Part shown: one piece after another, positions 18,114 to 28,529 of the stretch
Layout of the letters: each line of letters begins with the position of its first letter
Position numbering within the stretch: the first letter of the stretch is position 1
DNA from: Sphaerospermopsis kisseleviana NIES-73
GTDB lineage: Bacteria > Cyanobacteriota > Cyanobacteriia > Cyanobacteriales > Nostocaceae
Direction: 5' to 3'
Assembly: GCF_002368075.1 (NCBI RefSeq)
Contig: NZ_AP018314.1
Span: 595,254 to 659,253, forward strand
DNA length: 64,000 nucleotides
Program-made: the position numbers and the translations under genes
Notes under the pieces: generated by a model
Databases searched by the model: none
What the model was told of the DNA's origin: nothing
The model's input: the letters and a program-made list of their open reading frames with translations, nothing else

Positions 18114-19502
18114 TCAAAATGGTAATTCTACAGTGAATGTGGTGAATTGATGGGGGTTACTGGTGACATAAATTTTACCACCGTGTAAGCGAACAATTTC
18201 ATGGGCGATCGCTAAACCTAATCCTGATCCACCTGTATACCGTGAGCGATCGCTTTCTGCACGATAAAAACGCTCAAACAAATGGGGTAAATGTTCCGCT
18301 GCAATTACTTTACCCGTATTAGTGATAGTTACTTTCACCTGTTCATTTTCACGATATGTTTCTACACTAATCTTACCTTCCGGGGATGTGTACTTAATGG
18401 CGTTATCTAGTAAATTTAAAAACAAACTGGTTAAGTGATCAGAATTGCCAGTAATGTAAAGTAAGGGTTTTATACTTGCACAGATGGTAATATTTTTATC
18501 TGCTGCTAAAAGCTGAATTTGCTCAATGAGAACTTCTAGTAACTCGCTTAAATCAACATTTGTCAAAGTCCATTGATATTCAGATTCACTTTGATCCAAA
18601 CGAGTGAGAAAAAGCAAACCATTAGCAAGACGAATCAAACGATCAACTTCCCGTTGTAATTCTTGTAAGGTATGATGATATTCTTCTGGTGTACGCTCTC
18701 TACTTAAAGTTACACCCAGTCTGCCTTTAATCACTGTTAAAGGTGTGCGTAACTCATGAGAAGCATCGGCTGTAAATCTGCGTTCATGCTCAAATGCAGC
18801 TTGCAAGCGATCTAACATCCCATCCAAGGTGATAGCTAATCTTCCCACTTCATCTGTTGAACCTTGATAACCGATGCGCTGGGTGAAATCATTAGGACTT
18901 ATTGCCTGGGCAGTGCGAATAATGCGACCAATAGGACGTAACGCTTGATCCGCTAAAAATAAACCTCCACAAGCTGCAATTAAGAGAATTAAAGGAAAAC
19001 TCAAAAGCATCAAAGTCAGCAGATGTTCTGAAGCTTCAGAAATAGGATCTAGAGATTGGGCAACTTGTAACCAACCAGCAGTGGAAGATAAAGATAATGG
19101 TTGAGTATAAACTCGCCAAATCTTGCCGTATTCAGTAACACTGGTATAACCCATTTTTACGGGCATCATCGGTGGTATGGTTTTGTAACTACCGATACCA
19201 TCCCAAATTTCACCTTGGGGAGAAACCAAACGCACGGAAAAACCAGCATTAGTTAACTTACGGGTAATAGTTTCAGACTGTTGTTTGATCTTCAAAGTAG
19301 GATGACCATTTACCTGAATCACTTCAGCAAAAGTTTCCGAAGCTGCAACCTGCAAAGCTGTATCTAATTGACCAAGTAAACTATGTTTTAATTGAATATA
19401 TAAATAGGTATCGAAAACTACTAGCGTACAGCCCAAAAGCAGTATGTACCATGTTGTTAGACGAGTTCTAATTGTACTTTGATTAAATCGTTGAGAAAAC
19501 AT
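18114..19502 (-). CDS. Two-component sensor histidine kinase (OmpR-partner type)
   Basis: The protein has 462 residues. TM1 is at about 15-35, followed by an extracytoplasmic sensor loop, TM2 at about 162-186, and HAMP. The HisKA phospho-acceptor block is FTADASHELRTPLTVIKG. The N box is LFLNLLDNAIKYT, and the G boxes end in GGSGLGLAIAHEIVRLHGG. It is encoded 79 bp after the response regulator on the same strand, so the two form a cognate pair. The signal sensed is unknown. The pair resembles cyanobacterial redox/nickel-type Rpp systems in layout, but I do not assign that name. Confidence 0.9.
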   Translation of the reverse strand: MFSQRFNQSTIRTRLTTWYILLLGCTLVVFDTYLYIQLKHSLLGQLDTALQVAASETFAEVIQVNGHPTLKIKQQSETITRKLTNAGFSVRLVSPQGEIWDGIGSYKTIPPMMPVKMGYTSVTEYGKIWRVYTQPLSLSSTAGWLQVAQSLDPISEASEHLLTLMLLSFPLILLIAACGGLFLADQALRPIGRIIRTAQAISPNDFTQRIGYQGSTDEVGRLAITLDGMLDRLQAAFEHERRFTADASHELRTPLTVIKGRLGVTLSRERTPEEYHHTLQELQREVDRLIRLANGLLFLTRLDQSESEYQWTLTNVDLSELLEVLIEQIQLLAADKNITICASIKPLLYITGNSDHLTSLFLNLLDNAIKYTSPEGKISVETYRENEQVKVTITNTGKVIAAEHLPHLFERFYRAESDRSRYTGGSGLGLAIAHEIVRLHGGKIYVTSNPHQFTTFTVELPF

Positions 19503-19581
19503 ACAGCAGGAGTCAGGATTTCAAGGAGTCAGGAGTCAGGAGTCAGGAGGTAAATATTTTTCCCCAATCACCAATCCCCAG

Positions 19582-20262
19582 TCACCTATCACCTATTCCC
19601 TTGAGACAATATCCTACTCCTCTAACTGTATGCAGTAGTGGCTGATCAGAACCCCGATCTATTTTCCGTCTCAAATAACCAACATATACATCTACAACAT
19701 TAGAATCACTATAAAAATCAAAATCCCAAACGTGTTCACCTATTTGTGTACGGGTAACTACTGTATTGGAATTACGCAATAAATACTCTAAAAGTTTAAA
19801 CTCTAAGGGGCTAAGTTCAATGAAACGTCCTCCACGCTGAACTTCCCTTGTGACTACATCCATAGTTAAATCACTAACCTGTAAAATGGTGTTAAATTGT
19901 AATGGTGGGCGACGTTGCAAAGCTCGTAACCGTGCCAGTAATTCTGAAAATGCAAATGGCTTGACTAAATAATCATCTGCACCATGATCTAATCCTTTTA
20001 CCCGATCTTCTACAGTATCCCGTGCTGTTAAAAGTAAGACTGGAGTTTTAATTTTTTGCTGGCGAAATTCTCCTAGTAGCTTTAACCCATCAATTTTGGG
20101 TAGCATAATATCTAAGATGATAATGTCATACTCAGCAGCAAAGATGTATTCCTTACCTTCTTCACCATCATGAGCCACATCAACAGCGTAACTCATCTCT
20201 CTGAGTCCTTGACTGATAAATTGGGCTATTCCTGGTTCATCTTCAACTAGCAAAATTCGCAT
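19582..20262 (-). CDS. OmpR/PhoB-family response regulator
   Basis: The 226-residue protein has a receiver domain (MRILLVEDEPG start; phospho-acceptor D51 in ILDIMLPK; conserved Lys in DYLVKPFAF) and a winged-helix DNA-binding domain (LSPLEFKLLEYLLRN ... SNVVDVYVGYLRRKID ... TVRGVGYCL). An in-frame ATG five codons upstream (20277) exists, but MRILLVEDE is the standard start. It is expected to be a transcription activator controlled by the adjacent kinase. The gap to the kinase is filled by 'caggagt' heptamers. Confidence 0.93.
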   Translation of the reverse strand: MRILLVEDEPGIAQFISQGLREMSYAVDVAHDGEEGKEYIFAAEYDIIILDIMLPKIDGLKLLGEFRQQKIKTPVLLLTARDTVEDRVKGLDHGADDYLVKPFAFSELLARLRALQRRPPLQFNTILQVSDLTMDVVTREVQRGGRFIELSPLEFKLLEYLLRNSNTVVTRTQIGEHVWDFDFYSDSNVVDVYVGYLRRKIDRGSDQPLLHTVRGVGYCLKGIGDR

Positions 20263-20437
20263 ATAGCAATCTAGCAATCCTATTTTAGTTGAGAATTTAT
20301 TGGTGAGGTAAGGGAACAGGTGACTGGTGACTGATGACTGGTGACTGGTAACTGGTGACTGGGTAACATTGTTAACTCATTCCCTATTCCCTATTCCCTA
20401 TTCCCTACTTTCCCAACAACTAATGACTAATGACTAC

Positions 20438-20842
20438 TTACAATAACCCTTCTAGTCGGCGACGGAAGCTGTCTAGTTCAGAATCAGACATTTGCTGTTC
20501 TTCTGACTGAGAACTATAGTTATCATAGTTATTTTGAGTTTGACTTTCTGGTTTCCAATCAGTTTCTTCTACGTTCTGTTCTGGAGGTGTCACCACGGTA
20601 TTACTATTTTCTGGCACAAGTTCCCAGCCAAAACCCGCACTTTTGCAAAAGTCTATGATATCCTGCTCTTCCATTCCCTCAACCGTCGGTGTGGGGAAAT
20701 CTTGCGCTTCTAACATTAAAGCAAAGCGGGTGGCATCATCTTCTGATTCAAACATCATGATTGTATTGCGATCGCCCACCCGAATCGAGTGAATCCCTTC
20801 ATTATCAGTTCCCGCATTGAATAGTAGTACAAAAACACGCAT
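20438..20842 (-). CDS. DUF3110 protein
   Basis: This 134-residue protein has an N-terminal alpha/beta domain (MRVFVLLFNAGTDNEGIHSI, FE.EDDATRFALMLEAQDFPTPTVE, CKSAGFGWELVPE) that matches the cyanobacterial/plant DUF3110 family. The Ser/Gln/Asn-rich tail ends in DSELDSFRRRLEGLL. The function is unknown. The TnpB gene ends only 86 bp upstream, so an insertion may have brought a new upstream context. Confidence 0.8.
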   Translation of the reverse strand: MRVFVLLFNAGTDNEGIHSIRVGDRNTIMMFESEDDATRFALMLEAQDFPTPTVEGMEEQDIIDFCKSAGFGWELVPENSNTVVTPPEQNVEETDWKPESQTQNNYDNYSSQSEEQQMSDSELDSFRRRLEGLL

Positions 20843-20928
20843 CTTTAATCCTTTAATCCTTTGACTTGACGTTTATATTATTTCTATTAAAGTTCGAGAT
20901 TGTGCCGATACAAAAAAGCTAACTAATG

Positions 20929-22095
20929 CTAACAAAAGTTGGCTTTTTCTTCCTGTTTCACCCTAGCAGTGTCGGCACTATCTAGTCCACAGGCTAACAC
21001 GATCAATCTGACCGCTTCTTTTTTTAAATTAATCGCAGCGTTTAAATCTCTGTCAATCTCAAAGCCACAGTTATCACATTTAAACACTCTTTGAGATAAT
21101 GACAGTGATGATTTCTTTTCTCCACAAGTTGAGCAAGTTTTGCTACTGGGATAAAATCTATCCACAATTACTAACTTACTACCATACAGTTGTGTTTTAT
21201 ATTCTAGCTGCCTTCTAAATTGATAAAAGCCCATATCAGCTATAGCTTTTGATAATTTCCCATTTGCTAACATCCCAGATACATTCAAATCTTCTATCCC
21301 TATCACCGCGTGGTTTTTGCTAATATAGGTGGTGATTTTGTGTAATGTATCTTTTCTGATATTGGCTATTTTTTGGTGTAATCTCGCTATTTTGATTTGT
21401 GCTTTTCTATAGTTATTTGAACCTACTTTTTTATGACGGTTCAAATATTGCATTCTTGCTAACTTTTTCTCATACTTTTTATAACTTTTTACTCCATCAA
21501 ATACTTCTCCTGTTGATAATATTGCTAGATGATTTATTCCTAAATCAACTCCTACAAACTCTTGATTTTTATGGGTTTGAGTCGTTTCTATTTCTATTTT
21601 CCAAGAGATAAACCACTTGTCAGCTTGTTTACTGATGGTGACAGATTTCGGTTTATATCCTGTAGGGAGAATTTCATAAGTTTTTATCCAACCAATTACG
21701 GGTACTTTTACCTTTCTGTAGTCAATTTTTATGACACCATCTAAGGTAAAAGAATCATGTTTACCCTTTTTCTTAAACTTAGGAAACCCTTTACTTTTTT
21801 TGAAGAAAGATTTAAAAGCATCTGACAAATATCTTAATGCGTATTGAGGGGCGCATTTAGACACTTCATAATACCAAGGATGGGTAGATTTAATGGCTGC
21901 TACTAACCATTTGTGTAAATCTATGGCTGTGGGAAATTTGATTTTTTCTTCTGGTTGCAGTTTGTTATGTAATAATACCTGTTGACAAAGTGCTAACCCT
22001 TGATTCCAAGCGTGTCTGGCTACTCCTGCGTGTTGCGCCAGTAGTAGTCGTTGTTGCTTGTTAACTTTGAGTTGGGTTTTGAATCCTAGTAGCAT
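20929..22095 (-). CDS. tnpB: Solo TnpB RNA-guided endonuclease (IS200/IS605-type)
   Basis: This 388-residue OrfB/TnpB has an intact RuvC-like triad: D184 in VGVDLGINHLA, E268 in IGIEDLNVSGM, and D350 in DRDLNAAINL. The zinc ribbon has C321, C324, C340 and C343 (CSTCGEKK ... CDNCG). No TnpA transposase lies next to it, so it is a solo element. In this family the guide RNA is transcribed from the 3' end of tnpB into the right flank, which here would be about 20845-20990 on the minus strand. A GTTGGCTTTTT/AAAAAGC imperfect hairpin occurs there. Nuclease activity is plausible because all catalytic residues remain. Confidence 0.92.
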   Translation of the reverse strand: MLLGFKTQLKVNKQQRLLLAQHAGVARHAWNQGLALCQQVLLHNKLQPEEKIKFPTAIDLHKWLVAAIKSTHPWYYEVSKCAPQYALRYLSDAFKSFFKKSKGFPKFKKKGKHDSFTLDGVIKIDYRKVKVPVIGWIKTYEILPTGYKPKSVTISKQADKWFISWKIEIETTQTHKNQEFVGVDLGINHLAILSTGEVFDGVKSYKKYEKKLARMQYLNRHKKVGSNNYRKAQIKIARLHQKIANIRKDTLHKITTYISKNHAVIGIEDLNVSGMLANGKLSKAIADMGFYQFRRQLEYKTQLYGSKLVIVDRFYPSSKTCSTCGEKKSSLSLSQRVFKCDNCGFEIDRDLNAAINLKKEAVRLIVLACGLDSADTARVKQEEKANFC

Positions 22096-22287
22096 ACAGT
22101 GATTTTACTGTAATTCTGTCACAAAGCAAAAGATGACAGGAAATTTTCAGTAAATGTGAGTATTTGTTAGTATTGGTTAAGAAAACAGTAACTAGCTACT
22201 AACCCTACCAGTGGCACAGCTAAATATTGTGCTAATTATAAGAGGATGTTTGACCACTAACTCCGGCAATTTCCATAGTGCAAACCC

Positions 22288-25200
22288 ATGTCTAACACTT
22301 CCAAAAAAGATCAAGAAACCCCAACCGCAAGCCGCAAACGCTTATGGTTGATCATATTGAGTCGTGGTAGCATGGGGTTAGGCGCATTTTTGCTAATTGT
22401 AATCATCGGTGGTATTTGGCGTTTAAGAAATTTTATCCAAACAGAGTTAGCACCCCTAGCACAACAAAATCTTACCAATATCCTCAACCGTCCAGTTGAA
22501 TTGGGAGAAGTAAAAGAATTTTCCCTCACAGGAGTTAGGTTTGCTGCTTCAGCTATCCCCCCCACACCCACGGATACAGATCGGGTGACAATAGAAGCGG
22601 TAGATGTGGGTTTTGATCCTTGGCAGTTAGTTGTTAATCGTCAATTAAAATTAGATGTTACTTTAATTAACCCAGATATTTATATTCAACAGGATAACCA
22701 AGGACGCTGGATCACTACCACTATCGCCCCACTAGGAAAACCAGGACTGATTAAAACCGATTTAGATAAACTGCGCGTTCGCAACGCCAAGTTAATATTA
22801 GTAGGAAACCAGAAAACCCAGGCAACAGGGAAAGCAGAAGCAGCAGAGAAACAAAGGAAAAATATCAATTTCCCAGTCCCCAGTTCCCAGTCCCCAATAC
22901 CTGTAACATTTTCAGGACTATACGGAACTGCCCAACTGATAGAAAATAACCGACTGATTAAATTTGACGTAGCCGGAAAACCAGAGAACGGTGGTAATAT
23001 TTTCCTGCAAGGAAATCTCCGCGCCCAGGCAAATTTAGAAGGTAATTTAAAGGTAAAAACCCAAGATTTATTAGCCGCAGATATTACTCGTTTGATTCAA
23101 TTACCAATAAATTTACAAGCTGGTCGGGTAAATGGTGATTTACAAATTCAATTAATACCAAATCAACAAACTTTATTAGATGGTACTGCTGCTTTACAAG
23201 GGGTAACTCTACAAATTCCCCAGGTCCCACAACTATTAAGCAATACTCAGGGAAATGTCAAGTTTCAAGGATTAGCTATAGAGTTAGATAATGTAGTTAG
23301 TAATTATGGGAAAATTCCCCTTACTGCTAAAGGTGTGATTGACCGAGAAAAAGGTTTTAATTTATCAGGGCGTGTCAATGCTGTAAGTGTGTCAAATGCC
23401 TTAGAAACTCTGAAATTGCAATCACCTTTCCCTGTGAGTGGGGTAGTAAAAGCCGATTTGCAGATATTAGGAAATATTGAAGAACCTGTGCTTTCAGGAA
23501 CTGTGGCTAATATCAAAACTGCCAAAATTGATCAAGTTGATTTTGAGAAAGTTAGTAGTAAATTTGAGCTTTCAACTCGTGATGCTCTGCTGACTCTCAA
23601 AGATATTCAAGGCAAAACTACATTAGGGGGTGAAGTTAGCGGGGCGGGAAAAATTGCCCTGGGGAAAGTACCGCAAATCAATGTGAACTTAACTGCTAAA
23701 AATGTTCCAGGGGATGCGATCGCTAAACTTTATAATGATCATATTAACTCTACATTCAAAATTGGCACTGTCTCAGCTACAGCTAACCTCATTGGTACAG
23801 CTAACAATATTCAAACTTTTGTAAAATGGCAAGCTCCCCAAGCCACCTATGCTGCTACTGGTGAAACAATTATTAACTCAAATCGTACAGTTAATTTTCG
23901 TAATGTTGCTGTTAATATTGCTGGGAATATAATCCGGGTTTATGGTAATTATAATCCTCAAAGTTGGCAAGCTGTCGCTCAAGCTTCAGGTGTGAAATTA
24001 ACACCATTTCTCAAAGAAGAACAATTAGAAAATATCTCTTTAAATAACGCAGCATTTAACGGTAAATTAATCATTTCAGGAAATTCTGAAAACTTTAAAA
24101 TTACTAATATTCGTCCAGAAGATGCCAAGATTAATATTGCTGGCGGTAAAATTGCCATTTCTCGTTTTCAGTTAGAAGATAAAAACTTTATTGCTGATTT
24201 GATAGCTCAAGATGTACGCTTGGGAACAATCTTAAAACAATCTCCCCCCATTTTCAATAATCCCATCGCCGGGAAATTTACTATTGCAGGTAATACCGAA
24301 AATTTCAACTTCAATAATTTTGGTGCTATTGGTGAAGGCAGTTTAAAAGTTAATGATGGCACAATTACAGCTAAAAATATTCAAGTTAGTAATGGTCGCT
24401 ACAAGGCGCAAGTTGCAGTAGAAAATGTACCTGTGCAGAGATTAGCAAATGTTCCACCTCAAATACAAGGTGCATTAGTTGGTGAGTTTAATGTTGCTGG
24501 TAATGTTACATCTTTTCAACCTGAAACTATTCAAGCAAATGGTCAAGCAAAGTTAAATCTTGCCGGGGGAACAGTTACAGCGTCTAATATTCAACTTGCT
24601 AATGGTCGTTACCAAGCATTAGTTAATAGTTCTGGTGTACAATTAAAACGTTTAAATCAACAATTATCAGGTAAATTTGCAGGTCAGTTAAAAGTTGCTG
24701 GTATTATTGGGTCTGCGAAATTAGCTGATATTCGTGCTACTGGTCAAGTGCAATTTAGTCGAGGTATTCCGGGAATAAATTCTCCTTTAAATGCTGTAGG
24801 TTCTTGGAATGGTCAACAATTAACTATTCCCCAAGCAAGAACTCCAAATTTAAACGCCAGTGGTTATATTTTAGCTGATGCTAAACAACCAGGTATACCA
24901 GAAATTACTCAATTAAATCTCAATGTTCAAGCGCAAAATTATGACCTTAAACAATTACCTTTGCAATTACCTCATGCGATCAATGTAGCTGGAAACGCAG
25001 ATTTTAAAGGACAAATTACCGGGAAAATCACAGCACCGAATGTTATTGGATCTTTGGGTTTGCAAAATTTGCAAGTGCAAAGCAAAATACAAAAGTTTGC
25101 CTTTGAACCATTATTAACTGGTAACATTAATTTAGTGCAAGGAAGGGGTTTAAGTTTAGATGTTGCTGGTAAAAGAGACAGACTAGCAGCTAAATTAAAT

Positions 25201-27825
25201 GCCAATAATCAACCTAGCGCCTTTTTAGTACAGTGGCAACAAGCATCAGCTACAGGTCAATCTCAAGGCGAAAATTGGGCAGTTAAAGTTAATAATTTCC
25301 CCTTACAAGTGTTAAATTTAAACTTAAATTTAAACTTACCTAATAATCCGATTTTGGGTCAAGGTGCATTAGCTGGTTTGTTAACGGGAGATTTGCAAAT
25401 AAATCAACAGACATTAGCAACACGGGGAAATATTGCGATCGCCAAACCGCAACTTGGCAGAATTAAAGGCGATCGCTTCACCACCGAATTTCAATACAAC
25501 AATAATTTAGCCACCTTAACAAACAGCGAATTTATCAACGATCAAAGTCGCTACCTGTTTGACGCTAACCTCAAACAAACTCCTCAAGGTCCCCAAGTAC
25601 AAGCCAAAATTAACATCAACCAAGGCAAAATTCAAGATTTACTCACCGTTGCCCAAATATTTGAAATCCAAGATTTACAAAGAGGTTTAACACCTCCCAC
25701 CTACGGTACAGCAGCAGATTTAACCACCAACCCACGAGGTTTACCAAATCAACCTTTATTTAATCAAATTCAACGTTTAGCAGAAATTGAAGCACTTTTA
25801 GTTGCGGAAGAACAAAAACGGCTAGAATCAAAACCAATACCATATTTAAAAGACTTAAAGGGAACTTTCAACGGAGAAATTGCCATCAACACCGCTACAA
25901 AAAACGGACCAACAGCACAATTTAACTTACAAGGACAAAACTTTACTTGGGGTCGAGAAACAGAACCTAATCGGTTTTATCGTGCCGAAAAAGTCATTGC
26001 TAAAGGTGCTTTTGAAAAAGGTGTTTTGCGGTTACAACCTTTGAGCATCGAAGCGAAAGATAGACTCATAGCCTTTACTGGTAATGTTGGTGGTGAAGAA
26101 CAATCAGGAAAATTAACAGTCGAAAAATTCCCGATTCAACTATTAAATAACTTTGTCAAAATCCCCGTAGGAATTAGCGGTAATCTTAACATTGATGCTG
26201 CTATAGCTGGTAGTATAGCCAACCCCCAAGCTAGAGGACAATTAAAAATCACAGAAGGAACACTCAATCAAAAACGAATACAGTCAGCCAACGCAGGTTT
26301 TAGTTATGCTGATGGACGTTTGAAATTTGGTAGTCAAGTCATAGCAGTAGGAAACGAACCAGTTAACATTACTGGTGATATTCCCTATAAATTACCATTT
26401 GCATCAGTAACACCAGACAACAATCAAATTACCCTAGATGTCAAAGTCAAAGATGAAGGTTTAGGATTATTAAATCTGTTCACCGATCAAATAGCTTTTG
26501 AGAACGGTGAAGGAGAAGTAGATTTAGCTGTCAGAGGAACTAGACAACAACCATTAGTTAAAGGTACTGCCTCTCTTAATAACGCCACATTTGCAGCCCA
26601 AGCTTTACAAGGTAAACTAAATAATGTGTCTGGAAAAGCCGAATTTGATTTTAATAAAGTATTAGTAGAAAACCTCAAAGGGCAGTTTAGCAATGGTAAA
26701 ATAGAAGCCACAGGAGAAATACCAATTTTCAACAGTCAAAACATCCAAATAGATAAACCCTTGAGTGTGAAACTAGAACAATTAGTATTAAATCTCAAGG
26801 GATTATATCAAGGTGGTGCAAGTGGTAATTTAGAAATTACAGGTTCAGTATTACAACCAGCAATTGGTGGTGAGATAGAATTATCTAATGGTCAAATTTT
26901 ACTAACAGAATCTGATACACAAACCTTATCTCAAACAGGTTCTGATTTATCAATCATCGCCGCTAACAAGCAAAACAAAACTAGTGATCTTGAAAGCGGA
27001 ATAACCAGATTAAATAATTTGCAAATCAAGCTAGGAAAAAGTGTAGAAATAGCTCGTCCACCTGTTTTTAACTTCCTAGCAACTGGTGATTTAAATGTAA
27101 GTGGTACTTTAAATAATCCTATACCCGCAGGAACTATCAGATTAACCAAAGGTGGCGTAAATTTATTTACTACCCAATTCAATTTAGCTCGTAACTATAA
27201 ACATACTGCAACTTTTAAAACTTCTGATCCTCGTGATCCTGAGTTAGATATTAAACTGTTTGCTAAAGTGTTAGATGGAATCCAAACAATTGATCTCAGC
27301 AGACAAGTTTCTACAGGGTTATCAGAATTAGAAACCGTCCGCGTCGAAGCAATAGTTAAAGGTCTTGCTAGTCAACTAAATGAGAATTTAGAATTAAAAA
27401 GTAGTCCCTCACGTTCACAAACAGAAATTGTCACTTTGTTAGGAGGTGGGTTTGTAGACACCCAAGGACGTGGTGACACAACATTGGGTTTAATTAATAT
27501 TGCTGGTTCGGCTGTTTTCAATAACTTTCAAGCTGCATTTAGCCAAATTGGAGATGCTTTTGGTTTAAGTGAACTGCGGATATTTCCTACCATTCTTTCT
27601 GATAAACCCGAAGCAGGTAAAAGCAACTCGACTATAGAATTAGCATTAGAAGCAGGTGTGGATATTTCTAGCAAATTTTCCTTTTCTACGATCAAAATTT
27701 TAACCGCTAGTGACCCCTTTCAATGGGGTATTAATTACAGAATTAATGATGATTTTCGTGTTCGTGCTTCCACAAATTTAACTGATGATAGTCGGGCAAT
27801 TATTGAGTTTGAAAGAAGATTTTAA
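22288..27825 (+). CDS. tamB: Very large TamB-like translocation/assembly module protein
   Basis: The 1845-residue protein has one N-terminal TM anchor (about 18-46) followed by a long series of beta-rich AsmA/TamB-type repeats with many I.G.(V/I)..N..L.G.. segments. The C-terminal DUF490/TamB domain includes RDPELDIKLFAKV and GLSELRIFPTI and ends in an outer-membrane-like DSRAIIEFERRF. Such proteins form a hydrophobic groove bridging inner and outer membranes and carry lipid or assist outer-membrane protein insertion. It is larger than E. coli TamB (about 1260 residues), as usual for cyanobacteria. No TamA/Omp85 gene is adjacent. Residues around 180-205 are low-complexity with a Pro/Ser stretch coded by a 'cccagtc' repeat. 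Confidence 0.9.
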   Translation: MSNTSKKDQETPTASRKRLWLIILSRGSMGLGAFLLIVIIGGIWRLRNFIQTELAPLAQQNLTNILNRPVELGEVKEFSLTGVRFAASAIPPTPTDTDRVTIEAVDVGFDPWQLVVNRQLKLDVTLINPDIYIQQDNQGRWITTTIAPLGKPGLIKTDLDKLRVRNAKLILVGNQKTQATGKAEAAEKQRKNINFPVPSSQSPIPVTFSGLYGTAQLIENNRLIKFDVAGKPENGGNIFLQGNLRAQANLEGNLKVKTQDLLAADITRLIQLPINLQAGRVNGDLQIQLIPNQQTLLDGTAALQGVTLQIPQVPQLLSNTQGNVKFQGLAIELDNVVSNYGKIPLTAKGVIDREKGFNLSGRVNAVSVSNALETLKLQSPFPVSGVVKADLQILGNIEEPVLSGTVANIKTAKIDQVDFEKVSSKFELSTRDALLTLKDIQGKTTLGGEVSGAGKIALGKVPQINVNLTAKNVPGDAIAKLYNDHINSTFKIGTVSATANLIGTANNIQTFVKWQAPQATYAATGETIINSNRTVNFRNVAVNIAGNIIRVYGNYNPQSWQAVAQASGVKLTPFLKEEQLENISLNNAAFNGKLIISGNSENFKITNIRPEDAKINIAGGKIAISRFQLEDKNFIADLIAQDVRLGTILKQSPPIFNNPIAGKFTIAGNTENFNFNNFGAIGEGSLKVNDGTITAKNIQVSNGRYKAQVAVENVPVQRLANVPPQIQGALVGEFNVAGNVTSFQPETIQANGQAKLNLAGGTVTASNIQLANGRYQALVNSSGVQLKRLNQQLSGKFAGQLKVAGIIGSAKLADIRATGQVQFSRGIPGINSPLNAVGSWNGQQLTIPQARTPNLNASGYILADAKQPGIPEITQLNLNVQAQNYDLKQLPLQLPHAINVAGNADFKGQITGKITAPNVIGSLGLQNLQVQSKIQKFAFEPLLTGNINLVQGRGLSLDVAGKRDRLAAKLNANNQPSAFLVQWQQASATGQSQGENWAVKVNNFPLQVLNLNLNLNLPNNPILGQGALAGLLTGDLQINQQTLATRGNIAIAKPQLGRIKGDRFTTEFQYNNNLATLTNSEFINDQSRYLFDANLKQTPQGPQVQAKININQGKIQDLLTVAQIFEIQDLQRGLTPPTYGTAADLTTNPRGLPNQPLFNQIQRLAEIEALLVAEEQKRLESKPIPYLKDLKGTFNGEIAINTATKNGPTAQFNLQGQNFTWGRETEPNRFYRAEKVIAKGAFEKGVLRLQPLSIEAKDRLIAFTGNVGGEEQSGKLTVEKFPIQLLNNFVKIPVGISGNLNIDAAIAGSIANPQARGQLKITEGTLNQKRIQSANAGFSYADGRLKFGSQVIAVGNEPVNITGDIPYKLPFASVTPDNNQITLDVKVKDEGLGLLNLFTDQIAFENGEGEVDLAVRGTRQQPLVKGTASLNNATFAAQALQGKLNNVSGKAEFDFNKVLVENLKGQFSNGKIEATGEIPIFNSQNIQIDKPLSVKLEQLVLNLKGLYQGGASGNLEITGSVLQPAIGGEIELSNGQILLTESDTQTLSQTGSDLSIIAANKQNKTSDLESGITRLNNLQIKLGKSVEIARPPVFNFLATGDLNVSGTLNNPIPAGTIRLTKGGVNLFTTQFNLARNYKHTATFKTSDPRDPELDIKLFAKVLDGIQTIDLSRQVSTGLSELETVRVEAIVKGLASQLNENLELKSSPSRSQTEIVTLLGGGFVDTQGRGDTTLGLINIAGSAVFNNFQAAFSQIGDAFGLSELRIFPTILSDKPEAGKSNSTIELALEAGVDISSKFSFSTIKILTASDPFQWGINYRINDDFRVRASTNLTDDSRAIIEFERRF

Positions 27826-27910
27826 CTGGGGACTGGGGACTGGGGACTAGGGACTAGGGACTAGGTAATCATTTTATTTTTCCCAATTACCAATTACCAA
27901 ATAAATGATA

Positions 27911-28300
27911 TTATTTTTTCTCAGCACAACCTTCTAAAACCCTATTTCCTAACATCAAAATAGCTGAATACGGGTATTTTTGATCTGACATCCCATCACT
28001 ACAAGTATTAACTTTTCGCAGAATTAACATATTGTTTTCCCGACCTCTAAAGCGGTATACTCTAACTAAATCATTTGGTCTTCCTTGGGCTGTTAATGGT
28101 GCTGTATAACGGAAGATTTGCTGTTTAATTTCTGGAGAACTATAAATAATTCCCCGTTTACCAACAGTCACACTCCAAAATGGTTCTGTACCCCTAGCAA
28201 CAAATTCTTCAATTTTAGATGATTGGGCAATACTCTGATTAGACACTAACACTGTTGCACCAATTCCTAAAACGACTAAAGAAGAAATTAAGGTTTTCAT
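27911..28300 (-). CDS. Secreted COG3650-type protein
   Basis: The protein has 129 residues. An N-terminal signal peptide (MKTLISSLVVLGIGATVLVSNQSIAQ) is followed by a small beta-rich domain with ARGTEPFWSV near its N terminus and TCSDGMSDQKYPYSAILMLG...LEGCAEKK at the C terminus. Two cysteines could pair. The EPFW and CSDGMSD..YP motifs match a family of secreted or lipid-linked proteins of unknown function (COG3650). No lipobox was seen. It is probably periplasmic. Confidence 0.75.
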   Translation of the reverse strand: MKTLISSLVVLGIGATVLVSNQSIAQSSKIEEFVARGTEPFWSVTVGKRGIIYSSPEIKQQIFRYTAPLTAQGRPNDLVRVYRFRGRENNMLILRKVNTCSDGMSDQKYPYSAILMLGNRVLEGCAEKK

Positions 28301-28489
28301 GGTTAGTAATTAATATTGATGTTTGAGTCTGACAAGTAAGAATACAGAACGCAAAACGCAGAATCCAGAATACAGCCAGAAAATTCCAGTAAATAATACC
28401 ATAGAGCGAAGAGAGTTTTTCTGTTTACTATTGATGTTAGTGACAGAATTCCTGTAACTTTAGGTCAAGTTCGTTCTTGGGCTGTGCCG

Positions 28490-28529
28490 AAATAATTAAG
28501 GTTTGCTGAAAATTTTCAGCAACCCCTAA
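28490..28529. repeat. Palindromic IS-end-like repeat TTGCTGAAAATTTTCAGCAA
   Basis: This perfect 20-bp palindrome flanked by 'GGT' and 'CCCCTAA' sits exactly at the 3' end of the permease gene. The same half-site (TTTGCTGAATAAA or TTCAGCAACCCCT) recurs near 10053, 32030, 39305 and 39512. It may be a decayed insertion-sequence terminus. It can also act as a terminator-like hairpin. Confidence 0.5.

Noticed and set aside
24972..25205. Antisense ORFs within tamB, uvrA, petH and other long genes
   Set aside because: They are shadows of strongly supported coding frames, with no start signals or motifs of their own.
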